Assembly: GCA_027081565.1 (NCBI GenBank)
Contig: JALWKG010000399.1
Span: 1-9,086, forward strand
DNA from: Helicobacteraceae bacterium
Lineage (GTDB): Bacteria > Campylobacterota > Campylobacteria > Campylobacterales > Sulfurimonadaceae
Length of the DNA: 9,086 nt
Reading direction: 5' to 3'
A program made the position numbers and the translations under genes. The notes under the pieces are model-generated. The model saw only the letters and a list, made by a program, of their open reading frames with translations, did not search any database and was not told the origin of the DNA. Shown in pieces: positions 1-5,765 of the stretch; within the stretch, counting starts at the first letter, position 1; every line of letters starts with the position of its first letter.

Positions 1-64
1 CCATATAATAGTCTTTATAACTTTTTTTTATATAATTCTTCGGATTAAAGGCCTCAAGCTCCAT
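1..64 (-). CDS. start of an unrecognised protein, cut by the window edge
   Basis: An ATG at 64-62 follows the kdsA stop codon with no intervening base (TAA then ATG), and the frame stays open for 21 codons to the window edge. The visible start reads MELEAFNPKNYIKKSYKDYY. I do not recognise it. No strong Shine-Dalgarno is visible inside the end of kdsA, so translation would rely on coupling to kdsA termination. The abutting stop and start suggest an operon partner of kdsA, but 21 residues are too few to exclude chance. Confidence 0.5.
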   Translation of the reverse strand, partial: MELEAFNPKNYIKKSYKDYYM

Positions 65-847
65 TTATAGTACTTTAATTAAGGAATTGAAACTAGATAT
101 GCTCAACATATTACTACCATCGCTCAAAGCGCAAGATGGATCAGGATGAACTTCTATAAAAAAACCATCTACACCAACAGCAGCCGCAGCCTTAGCAATA
201 TAAGGTGCATAGTGAGGGTTTCCACCACTTGTAGCACCTCCACCCGGTCTTTGAGTTGAGTGGGTAACATCCATTATTACAGGATAACCAAACTCTTTCA
301 TATCAACAATTTGAGTAAAATCTACGACAAGTCTTCCTAGCCCAAGCATCGTACCTCTTTCTGTTAGCATTATTTTGTCATTTCCACTCTCTTTAACTTT
401 TTGCGTAGGGTAAAACATATCTTTACCATCTAAAAACTGGGCTTTTTTAATGTTTATAATCTTGTCTGTCTTTGCAGCTGCTACAAGTAAGTCTGTTTGT
501 CTGCATAAAAAAGCAGGTATTTGTAAGATATCAGCAACTTCAGCAACACTTTTTGCTTGGGCAGGTTCGTGTATATCTGTGACAATAGGAAGTTCAAACT
601 CTTTTTTAACCTTTTCCAAAATACGAAGACCTTCTTCTAAGCCAGGACCTCTAAATGAGCTTAGAGAAGTTCGGTTTGCTTTGTCAAATGAGGACTTGAA
701 AATATAGGTTATACCAAGATCTTCACTGATTTTTTTAACTTCATTTGCAACTTGCATCACTAAGTCTTCACTCTCAATGGCACAAGGGCCTGCTAAAAGA
801 AATCTTCCTTTTTTTAACTTTTCATAAAGTTCGTCATTATTTATCAT
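65..847 (-). CDS. kdsA: 3-deoxy-D-manno-octulosonate 8-phosphate synthase (KdsA), metal-dependent type
   Basis: Condenses phosphoenolpyruvate with D-arabinose 5-phosphate to Kdo-8-phosphate in the cytoplasm, the first committed step of Kdo synthesis for lipid A core. The 260-residue protein is a DAHP/KDOPS TIM barrel of near-normal family length. Visible motifs are AGPCAIES (residues 19-26), KSSFDKANRTS (51-61), a THSTQRPGG loop around residue 195 and SDGSNM near 242. Cys22, His196, Glu232 and Asp243 match in order and spacing the four metal ligands of the Aquifex enzyme, so this is the metal-dependent class rather than the E. coli class, which has Asn in place of the Cys. I chose the ATG at 847 because AAGGAAG lies 4 bases upstream; the frame is open to a TTG at 916, but that adds 23 residues of non-family sequence. 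The next gene downstream starts right after the stop. Confidence 0.96.
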   Translation of the reverse strand: MINNDELYEKLKKGRFLLAGPCAIESEDLVMQVANEVKKISEDLGITYIFKSSFDKANRTSLSSFRGPGLEEGLRILEKVKKEFELPIVTDIHEPAQAKSVAEVADILQIPAFLCRQTDLLVAAAKTDKIINIKKAQFLDGKDMFYPTQKVKESGNDKIMLTERGTMLGLGRLVVDFTQIVDMKEFGYPVIMDVTHSTQRPGGGATSGGNPHYAPYIAKAAAAVGVDGFFIEVHPDPSCALSDGSNMLSISSFNSLIKVL

Positions 848-851
848 TTTA

Positions 852-884
852 CTTCCTTTTTTATTCTCATAGTATATTGAGAAT
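852..884 (-). promoter_or_regulatory. kdsA Shine-Dalgarno, 7-bp inverted repeat and weak -10
   Basis: AAGGAAG (858-852) fixes the kdsA start at 847. Just upstream, ATTCTCA (863-869) and TGAGAAT (878-884) form a perfect 7-bp inverted repeat with an 8-base spacer. A TATACT hexamer (876-871, minus strand) in the spacer could be a -10 box. The repeat may be an operator over the promoter, or an mRNA hairpin next to the ribosome site if transcription starts further upstream. No convincing -35 was found. Confidence 0.4.
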
Positions 885-1150
885 ACCATTTCTTTTGGGC
901 TGTCGTAATTTAACAACCTATATCTTCGCTATCTTGTACTTCTTTTCAAGATATACACAAATCTAAGCTTTTTATCGACGTTAAAACTAGCTTGTATGTG
1001 CTTTTCTCTTTTATATCTATTCATTTGCTGTAGATTCTAAAAGGTGTCTATACAAACAACGTTATAAAATAAAATTCTAACTGGTTTTGATGCCATAGGT
1101 ATGAATCTGACGAAAAAACGATTCATTTTTAGTGTTGTAAGGCATCAAGT

Positions 1151-1240
1151 CTACTTTTGTATTAAACCTAAGTCTGGATAGTAAGCAATGAATTCAGCCT
1201 CAGGTCTGGTTCCAAACACAATCAATACTTTTTTCAACAT
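1151..1240 (-). pseudogene. remnant of a UDP-N-acetylglucosamine 2-epimerase (WecB-like) N-terminus
   Basis: A 29-codon frame starts at an ATG (1240-1238) behind an AAAGGGTG ribosome-site-like sequence. Its first 15 residues read MLKKVLIVFGTRPEA, the signature N-terminal beta-strand and loop of UDP-GlcNAc 2-epimerases, which in intact enzymes normally continues with IKMAP or similar. Here it continues EFIAYYPDLGLIQK and stops at a TAG (1153-1151). The neighbouring frame after a one-base shift remains open for about 25 codons (VDLMPYNTKNESFF...), but I cannot match that part to the epimerase. The intact enzyme is about 370 residues, so at most the extreme N-terminus survives. The match is short; the distinctive GTRPEA motif is the main support. 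Confidence 0.45.
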
Positions 1241-1260
1241 CACCCTTTTAGCTCTATTTA

Positions 1261-1389
1261 ATGGCAGTATTTTATCACAGTCAATGTTATGATGAGGTTA
1301 CAAGGTGGAGAGACAATTATGTGAGGTTTCCTATGTTTAGGGCGTTACTTTTGGGTTTTTACAAGAAGATCCCTGGAAGTCACGGGTAG
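1261..1389 (+). CDS. 42-codon open frame, unknown, doubtful
   Basis: An ATG at 1261 opens 42 codons ending at TAG (1387-1389). The product begins MAVFYHSQCYDEVTRWRDNY and ends FYKKIPGSHG, rich in aromatic and basic residues. There is no clear Shine-Dalgarno; an in-frame TAG lies just upstream (1249-1251). I do not recognise it. It could be a small gene, the tail of a decayed gene, or chance. It is included because it is the only plus-strand frame of note in this gap. Confidence 0.2.
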   Translation: MAVFYHSQCYDEVTRWRDNYVRFPMFRALLLGFYKKIPGSHG

Positions 1390-1398
1390 TAGGTTTAT

Positions 1399-1432
1399 AG
1401 CTTGTCATCTCTTTAGAGAAATGACCCAAGCT
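1399..1432. repeat. imperfect hairpin downstream of the small membrane gene
   Basis: AGCTTG (1399-1404) pairs with CAAGCT (1427-1432), TCAT (1405-1408) with ATGA (1421-1424), and CTC (1409-1411) with GAG (1416-1418), with two 2-base bulges on one side. It lies about 30 bases beyond the stop of the minus-strand operon, where an end-of-transcript structure would be expected, but it has no U-tract on that strand, so it is not a canonical intrinsic terminator. Confidence 0.35.
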
Positions 1433-1462
1433 CATTTATCTTAACAGCACTTTTAGAGAACA

Positions 1463-1663
1463 CTAGCGTCTAGTACCGACTATTATCTTGTAGATATATC
1501 CTAAGAGAGGAATAACAATGATATACGCTATAAACACAATCACAATACTTTTAAATATACCAAGTTCAAGTGTTGTATGTAGATAGCTAAAACTATAATA
1601 GGGAACGCCTATCATCAAGCCAAGAGTGAGAAAAATACCTAAGATAACACCAATAGCAGTCAT
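1463..1663 (-). CDS. small two-helix membrane protein, unknown function
   Basis: A 66-residue protein with two strongly hydrophobic segments, about residues 4-26 and 36-62, joined by a short loop and ending in the basic GTRR tail. This topology suggests an inner-membrane hairpin. A good ribosome site, AAAGGAAA, lies about 5 bases upstream of the ATG at 1663. The gene follows the MNT gene by 27 bases in the same direction, so it is probably the last gene of the fba-HEPN-MNT transcript. I do not recognise a family. It could be an unrelated small membrane protein or an accessory part of the toxin-antitoxin locus; nothing in the sequence decides this. No clear terminator follows. Confidence 0.75.
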   Translation of the reverse strand: MTAIGVILGIFLTLGLMIGVPYYSFSYLHTTLELGIFKSIVIVFIAYIIVIPLLGYIYKIIVGTRR

Positions 1664-1690
1664 GCTTTTTCCTTTAAGTTTTTGTTCTTA

Positions 1691-2008
1691 TCAGCAATCG
1701 TTGACGGCGTGTTTGGTAAAAATAACGATGCCATCTTTTTTAATGTTATCTTTTAACGCTTGTGTTGCATTTTCAAAATGAACACTATCAATATAATAGA
1801 AGATAGGGAGTTCTGAAAGCTCAAGCTGTAAAAGTTTAAAGGCCTCTTTCGAGATTGTTTTTGAGTATATGGCGAGGTCTATGTCACTTTTAGGCGTGTG
1901 ATCACCTCTGGCACGTGAACCAAACACTTCGACCTTGTCTATAGCTGTGTTTCTTTCAAACAGTGATATGAGTTCAGTGAGAACATCAGCGGGAATGTTA
2001 CAGTTCAT
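1691..2008 (-). CDS. minimal nucleotidyltransferase (MNT) domain protein, probable antitoxin of a HEPN/MNT pair
   Basis: A 105-residue protein with the polymerase-beta type nucleotidyltransferase core: GSRARGD at 30-36, SDIDLA at 41-46 giving the catalytic Asp42 and Asp44, and a third candidate acidic ligand Asp74 in YYIDSV. Length is typical of stand-alone MNT proteins. In characterised HEPN/MNT systems (MntA/HepT, type VII) the MNT protein neutralises the HEPN toxin by transferring AMP to a Tyr beside its active site, and the intact motif here is compatible with that activity. The ATG at 2008 overlaps the end of the HEPN gene by 11 bases and lacks a clear ribosome site, so translation is probably coupled. 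A role as a nucleotidyltransferase for another substrate remains possible. Confidence 0.88.
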   Translation of the reverse strand: MNCNIPADVLTELISLFERNTAIDKVEVFGSRARGDHTPKSDIDLAIYSKTISKEAFKLLQLELSELPIFYYIDSVHFENATQALKDNIKKDGIVIFTKHAVNDC

Positions 2009-2420
2009 CTATTTTAGATGCTATAACATCATGAAACTCTCTTAATCTCTTGGCATAAAGGTAGATGTCTTTTAGCAACTCTTCAGCCAATGCCTCGCTA
2101 TATTCATGTGTGGTGATATTTCTGTCATCTATCATAATAAACCAGATCTTGTCCTCTATAAGGTCAAACTCAAAAGCTTTTTTAAGGACAAGCTTCTGAC
2201 CGTTTACCTTTTTATCAACAAGCTCTATATATTTTGACATCAGTTTACGTGCAACTTCTAAACTATACTCAAACCTTTTGATGACACTGTCTCTATAGAT
2301 CTTATAATCTTCATCATCACGTTTGGATTTTATCTTTTCCAAGATCTCATCTAAAGAAACAAGTGCTTTTTCATAATTTGAAAGTTTTTGTTTGATGCTC
2401 TCTAGACCCACTTGTGACAT
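1998..2420 (-). CDS. HEPN-domain protein (HI0074-like nucleotidyltransferase partner), probable RNase toxin
   Basis: A 140-residue, mainly helical protein matching the HEPN family that pairs with MNT proteins. Conserved features include RDSVIKRFEYSLEVARK (43-59), a KKAFEFDLI stretch (80-88) and the signature RNITTHEY (100-107). That signature fits the R-x4-H-x-Y pattern: Arg100 and His105 would form the RNase site and Tyr107 would be the residue AMPylated by the partner. The ATG at 2420 lies 9 bases past the fba stop, and the ribosome site AAGG overlaps that stop codon (TAAGG, 2432-2428), so expression is likely tied to fba. Toxicity is inferred; some HI0074-type proteins are described only as nucleotidyltransferase partners. 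Confidence 0.87.
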   Translation of the reverse strand: MSQVGLESIKQKLSNYEKALVSLDEILEKIKSKRDDEDYKIYRDSVIKRFEYSLEVARKLMSKYIELVDKKVNGQKLVLKKAFEFDLIEDKIWFIMIDDRNITTHEYSEALAEELLKDIYLYAKRLREFHDVIASKIDEL

Positions 2421-2429
2421 GCTGACGCC

Positions 2430-3512
2430 TTAGTTTCTGTCTAAAGCGTTAAGATCTTTAAATGCCTGCTCAACACGCTTGATGAGTGTCAGTTGACCGG
2501 CGCGCAGCCATTTACGTGGATCATAGTACTTCTTGTTTGGTTTGTCTTCACCCTCTGGGTTTCCGATCTGACCTTGCATGTACTCTTTATACTTCTCATA
2601 ATAGTCTTTAACACCTTCCCAAGTCGCCCACTGTGTGTCAGTGTCGATGTTCATCTTGATGACACCATAAGTCAGTGCCTCTTCGATCTCAGACTGAGCA
2701 GAACCTGAACCACCATGGAAGACGAAGTCTACCGGCTTGTCGTTAGGTGTGTTGAACTTCTCTGCGATGTACTTTTGTGAGTTGTCAAGGATGCTTGGAG
2801 TCAGAACGACGTTACCCGGCTTGTAGACACCATGGACGTTACCAAACGATGCGGCTACTGTGAAACGTGGAGAGACTTTTGAAAGCTCCTCGTAAGCGTA
2901 TGCAACCTCTTCAGGTTGTGTGTAGAGCAGGGCGTTGTCAATGTCTGTGTTGTCAACACCATCCTCTTCTCCACCGGTGACACCAAGCTCGATCTCAATG
3001 GTCATACCGATCTTGTCCATACGCTCTAAATACTTGGCACAAGTCGCGATGTTCTCTTCGATAGGCTCTTCTGAAAGGTCAAGCATGTGTGAACTGAAAA
3101 GAGGTTTGCCGTGAGTTTTGTAAAAGTCCTCACCAGCATCGAGAAGGGCATCGATCCATGGAAGTAATTTACGTGCTGCATGGTCGGTGTGCAAGATGAC
3201 AGGGATACTGTAAAGTTCAGCCATCATGTGAACATGCATCGCACCGGAGATCGTACCTGCTATGGCCGCTTTTTCGTTTTCGTTGCTGAGACCCTTACCT
3301 GCATAGTAATAACCTCCGCCATTTGAGAACTGGATGATAACGGGTGAGTTGACATTTTTAGCCGCTTCCAAAACACCGTTAATAGAGTCTGTACTTACTA
3401 CGTTGACAGCTGGAAGTGCAAAGCCTTGTGCTTTTGCCGCTGCAAATACTTTTTGAACATCATCTCCGTGTAATACGCCTGGTTTTACTAAGTCTAAAAT
3501 ACCCTGTGCCAT
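2430..3512 (-). CDS. fba: class II fructose-1,6-bisphosphate aldolase
   Basis: Zinc-dependent aldolase interconverting fructose 1,6-bisphosphate with dihydroxyacetone phosphate and glyceraldehyde 3-phosphate in glycolysis and gluconeogenesis. At 360 residues it is the length of the E. coli class IIA enzyme. The active site is visible: HTDHAARK at 108-115 with catalytic Asp110 and zinc ligand His111, Glu175 in EIELGVTGGEEDG, His227 in GNVHGVY and His266 in FHGGSGS. I chose the ATG at 3512, with AGAGGA 6 bases upstream; a TTG one codon earlier would give MMAQ but is less likely. It heads a likely operon with the HEPN and MNT genes. Autotrophic Campylobacterota using the reverse TCA cycle would need it mainly for gluconeogenesis (inference). 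Confidence 0.97.
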   Translation of the reverse strand: MAQGILDLVKPGVLHGDDVQKVFAAAKAQGFALPAVNVVSTDSINGVLEAAKNVNSPVIIQFSNGGGYYYAGKGLSNENEKAAIAGTISGAMHVHMMAELYSIPVILHTDHAARKLLPWIDALLDAGEDFYKTHGKPLFSSHMLDLSEEPIEENIATCAKYLERMDKIGMTIEIELGVTGGEEDGVDNTDIDNALLYTQPEEVAYAYEELSKVSPRFTVAASFGNVHGVYKPGNVVLTPSILDNSQKYIAEKFNTPNDKPVDFVFHGGSGSAQSEIEEALTYGVIKMNIDTDTQWATWEGVKDYYEKYKEYMQGQIGNPEGEDKPNKKYYDPRKWLRAGQLTLIKRVEQAFKDLNALDRN

Positions 3513-3530
3513 CAATCATCCTCTGTTTTT

Positions 3531-3555
3531 GGGGCACTTTTATGCCCCTTTTTTT
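3531..3555 (+). terminator. GC-rich hairpin with T7 tract in the fba leader
   Basis: GGGGCA (3531-3536), loop CTTTTA, TGCCCC (3543-3548) then seven T (3549-3555). On the plus strand this is an ideal intrinsic terminator, yet no plus-strand gene ends upstream of it. On the minus strand it forms a stem at the 5' end of the predicted fba mRNA, about 19 bases before the start codon, without a following U-tract. Confidence 0.6.
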
Positions 3556-3564
3556 AGTAGAGCA

Positions 3565-3570
3565 ATTATA
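3565..3570 (-). promoter_or_regulatory. -10 box of the fba promoter
   Basis: A perfect TATAAT on the minus strand, preceded by TG, lies 53 bases upstream of the fba ATG. The predicted transcription start is near 3558, which puts the 3531-3548 hairpin almost at the 5' end of the mRNA. No good -35 is visible; a run of A lies upstream, and weak -35 boxes are usual in Campylobacterota. Confidence 0.5.
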
Positions 3571-3594
3571 CAGTTTTTTGGTTAGAATAAGCTC

Positions 3595-4932
3595 ATGAAC
3601 CGACTGCTTTTGATCATACTTATTACAAATTTTCTGGGACTTTATGCTCAAGAGAGACCTTACCATGAGCTTCATGACGAAATCCTAAGTGACTCCAACA
3701 GCGCACACAAGGTCATGCAACACCCCTTTTTCAGACCTTTTGAAGGTGAGGTGAGAGGTATAGAACGTTGCCTGAAAAAAGCAGACAAAGCTTGGCATGA
3801 AGGTGTGATCAGTACAAAATATTTAAAAGCCTTGCGCCGTTGTGAAAAGGCAGCCCAAAAATATGATGGCCATTATGTAACAGCCCTGCGTCAGGCGACT
3901 GCTACAGAGGACTTGGAACTGTTTAAGACACTGATAGAGAGTGATGCCCGTATCTTAAAAAAAGATCGTTGGCTGGAAAAGGCTCTGAAGTTTTATGAAC
4001 AACACCGAGACACGGCACCGTTTGAAGCTGCAGAGAAACTGCTGTCTGCACAGGAAGATGAGGCGATGTACCGCCAAATGGCAACAATGGAGATGGAAAA
4101 CTATGAGGCCAATGTCAAAGTGCTCTCTTACGCTCAAGCTAGAAACTCTCGAACTAAGGCGGGTAAGAGACGTACTTTTTTTGTGGGATACCAAAGATAT
4201 AAAGATGGGATGGTTTTGATAGCTGTAAATCGTAATGCCTACCCTGTGACACTTCTACTCAAACTTGAAAACATCAGAAACTACAGTGTTGACAAGCCCT
4301 CGACATATCATGTGGAAGTTGATCCGGACAGCACACTAGAAGTGATGTATCTGAAACGAAAGAATGCCTCAAAACCTGCTTCTGTTTCCCCCCGCTACAG
4401 TTGGGTCATGGGACGTGCAGATGTCCATCATGACAGGTCCTATACATATATGTTGCCATTTAGACCTGGAAGTATGGTCATCGTCTCTCAAGGTTTCAAT
4501 GGTGCCGCAACACATACCGGAAGATCCCGCTACGCTGTTGATTTTGTAGCAGATGAAGGAACGCGGATCTATGCAGCGCGTGGTGGTCGTGTTATCGCGA
4601 CTGAGTCCTCTTTTGACAAGGGTGGATTTGACAAGTCCTTTGGAAAATATGCCAATTACATTGTCGTCGAACATACGGATCATACTATGGGCAAGTACTA
4701 TCATCTACAGCAAAATGGGGTAAAGGTCAAAGTGGGACAGTATGTCTCAAAAGGACAGTTCATCGGCCTTAGTGGAAATACAGGTTACACCAGCGGTCCC
4801 CATCTGCACTTTGGTATATACAAGGTAGACAGCGACTACCGTTCAACGGCTTCCATACCCTTCAAGTTTCAGACCAATATCGGTATTATCGAAGCACCTA
4901 AAAAAGGTGATTTTTTTAAAGTCGTTCGCTAA
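3595..4932 (+). CDS. secreted M23-family metallopeptidase (peptidoglycan endopeptidase) with unknown N-terminal domain
   Basis: 445 residues. Residues 1-18 form a signal peptide (MNRLL..., hydrophobic core, cleavage after LYA), so it acts in the periplasm. Residues 19 to about 200 are charged and probably helical with no family I recognise; residues about 200-290 look like beta-strands. The C-terminal third is an M23/LytM domain: His307, Asp316 in YAVDF, YYHL with His370, and SGPHLHFG with His403 and His405. The zinc ligands would be His307, Asp316 and His405; all are present, so it is probably active on peptidoglycan cross-links. The first His and the Asp are eight residues apart rather than three as in the common HxxxD form. 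The start is set by the signal peptide; the ribosome site is weak. It is divergent from fba and converges on the cupin gene. Confidence 0.9.
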   Translation: MNRLLLIILITNFLGLYAQERPYHELHDEILSDSNSAHKVMQHPFFRPFEGEVRGIERCLKKADKAWHEGVISTKYLKALRRCEKAAQKYDGHYVTALRQATATEDLELFKTLIESDARILKKDRWLEKALKFYEQHRDTAPFEAAEKLLSAQEDEAMYRQMATMEMENYEANVKVLSYAQARNSRTKAGKRRTFFVGYQRYKDGMVLIAVNRNAYPVTLLLKLENIRNYSVDKPSTYHVEVDPDSTLEVMYLKRKNASKPASVSPRYSWVMGRADVHHDRSYTYMLPFRPGSMVIVSQGFNGAATHTGRSRYAVDFVADEGTRIYAARGGRVIATESSFDKGGFDKSFGKYANYIVVEHTDHTMGKYYHLQQNGVKVKVGQYVSKGQFIGLSGNTGYTSGPHLHFGIYKVDSDYRSTASIPFKFQTNIGIIEAPKKGDFFKVVR

Positions 4933-4942
4933 GAGGATCGTG

Positions 4943-5248
4943 TTACTCTGGGTTGAAGTGTATAGTCAGCCATAGTGCATTGGAAGAGGTCCTCTGTACT
5001 TGATGAAGTTTGAAAGCAGGGATGTAGAGCGTGTCTCCTTTTTTAAGTGAGATCAACGCCTCATCCATCTCCAAGATCGCTTCACCTTCGAGCAGTACCA
5101 GCCACTCATCTTCTTGCTGTTCATACCAACTACCGTTTTCAAGCTGGTTGGAGACAATACGGTTGATGGTCACTTTTTTATTGCTAAAAAGTTCATTGAG
5201 ATCCTCAGAACCGGAAGTTGGTGTTTCATAGTCAAATAAATTTGTCAT
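4943..5248 (-). CDS. small single-domain cupin protein
   Basis: 101 residues forming one conserved beta-barrel cupin. Motif 1 is the WYEQQEDEWLVLLEGEA form (41-57), which lacks the classic HxH pair; motif 2 is KGDTLYIPAFKLHQV (70-84) with His82. Gln44, Glu48 and His82 are candidate metal ligands. This short cupin type is widespread but its substrate is not known to me. AAAGG lies 6 bases upstream of the ATG, within an FNR-type dyad (5251-5264). The gene is divergent from the hemerythrin gene and shares its promoter region; its stop is 10 bases from the stop of the converging peptidase gene, with no terminator between them. Confidence 0.85.
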   Translation of the reverse strand: MTNLFDYETPTSGSEDLNELFSNKKVTINRIVSNQLENGSWYEQQEDEWLVLLEGEAILEMDEALISLKKGDTLYIPAFKLHQVQRTSSNALWLTIHFNPE

Positions 5249-5250
5249 AA

Positions 5251-5264
5251 TTGACCTTTGTCAA
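5251..5264. promoter_or_regulatory. FNR/DNR-type dyad TTGAC-N4-GTCAA
   Basis: TTGACCTTTGTCAA is a perfect dyad matching the half-site spacing of CRP/FNR-family regulators (TTGAY-N4-RTCAA). Its centre (5257.5) lies about 42 bases upstream of the predicted hemerythrin transcription start, the class II activator position. On the other strand it covers the cupin ribosome site (AAAGG, 5259-5255) and would fall inside the cupin transcript. The same repeat could alternatively fold in cupin mRNA as a 5-bp stem masking that site. Confidence 0.6.
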
Positions 5265-5285
5265 GAGAGAATTGTTGGTTAATCC

Positions 5286-5293
5286 ATTATAAT
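5286..5293. promoter_or_regulatory. self-complementary -10 element serving both cupin and hemerythrin
   Basis: ATTATAAT is its own reverse complement, giving TATAAT at 5288-5293 on the plus strand and at 5291-5286 on the minus strand. Predicted starts are near 5300 (hemerythrin) and 5279 (cupin), so the two promoters would compete for polymerase. No proper -35 lies upstream of the plus-strand box, which fits dependence on an activator. Confidence 0.5.
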
Positions 5294-5318
5294 CCACCCA
5301 CAATAAAAAAGGACTTTT

Positions 5319-5765
5319 ATGGCAATGATTAAAGAGATGATGACCCAAGACCACCGCGACTGTGATGACACTTTTGCAGCAATGGAGCAAAAAGCCAACA
5401 GTGAAGGCCTGGCAGCAGCACAAACGTCATATGAAAAGATGGCAGAAGATATGGAACACCACTTTCAGATGGAAGAACGCGTGCTTTTTCCTCAGTTTGA
5501 AGAGAAGACAGGGATGACTCAGGGGCCGACACAGATGATGCGTATGGAACACACCCAGATGCGTTCACTCATCAAAGAGATCGGTGAGGCTTTGGCAGAA
5601 GAGAACAAAGATCGCTTTTTTGGTCTGACAGAGACGATGATGATCATGCTGCAGCAGCACAACATGAAAGAAGAACAGATGCTCTACACCATGATACAGC
5701 AGCATATGGCAGCAGAAAATGACCAGCTCATCATGATGATGGAAAGCATGATCACAGAGAAATAA
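5319..5765 (+). CDS. hemerythrin-domain (HHE) di-iron protein, Met-rich
   Basis: 148 residues forming a four-helix HHE/hemerythrin bundle. Candidate iron ligands are His12 (QDHRDCD), His48 and Glu52 (HFQMEE), His78 (MEHTQM), and His114 and Glu118 (QHNMKEE), with Asp16 nearby. The complete HxxxE set supports a bound di-iron centre. There is no signal peptide, so it is cytoplasmic. Such proteins bind O2 or NO or serve in iron and redox sensing; which applies here is not shown. AAGGA lies 5 bases upstream of the ATG. Its stop overlaps the start of the next gene by one base (TAATG), a sign of coupled translation. It is unusually rich in methionine, 24 of 148 residues. Confidence 0.9.
   Translation: MAMIKEMMTQDHRDCDDTFAAMEQKANSEGLAAAQTSYEKMAEDMEHHFQMEERVLFPQFEEKTGMTQGPTQMMRMEHTQMRSLIKEIGEALAEENKDRFFGLTETMMIMLQQHNMKEEQMLYTMIQQHMAAENDQLIMMMESMITEK

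Larger units (their letters stand above)
848..1462. other. gene-poor, AT-rich stretch with decayed or unexplained sequence
   Basis: About 615 bases with no intact gene of recognised family. It contains the kdsA leader (852-884), a short minus-strand frame resembling a UDP-GlcNAc 2-epimerase N-terminus (1151-1240), a 42-codon plus-strand frame (1261-1389) and an imperfect hairpin (1399-1432). Frames break after short runs on both strands. This is the look of a decayed accessory segment between kdsA and the fba-HEPN-MNT operon. No tRNA or insertion-sequence ends were seen. Confidence 0.5.

Noticed and set aside
848..916. N-terminal extension of KdsA to a TTG at 916
   Set aside because: The extra 23 residues are not KdsA-like and a strong ribosome site (AAGGAAG) sits directly before the ATG at 847.
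1462..1474. ACTAG-CGT-CTAGT inverted repeat at the end of the small membrane gene as a terminator or site
   Set aside because: Five-base arms without a T-tract are too weak and expected by chance.
3513..3515. TTG start for fba one codon upstream
   Set aside because: The ATG at 3512 has correct spacing from AGAGGA and gives the usual MAQ-type start.
4369..4704. 111-codon minus-strand frame opposite the M23 domain
   Set aside because: Shadow of the peptidase gene, whose catalytic motifs are intact in the plus frame.
4933..4942. Terminator between the peptidase and cupin genes
   Set aside because: Only 10 bases separate the stops and no stem with a T-tract is present.
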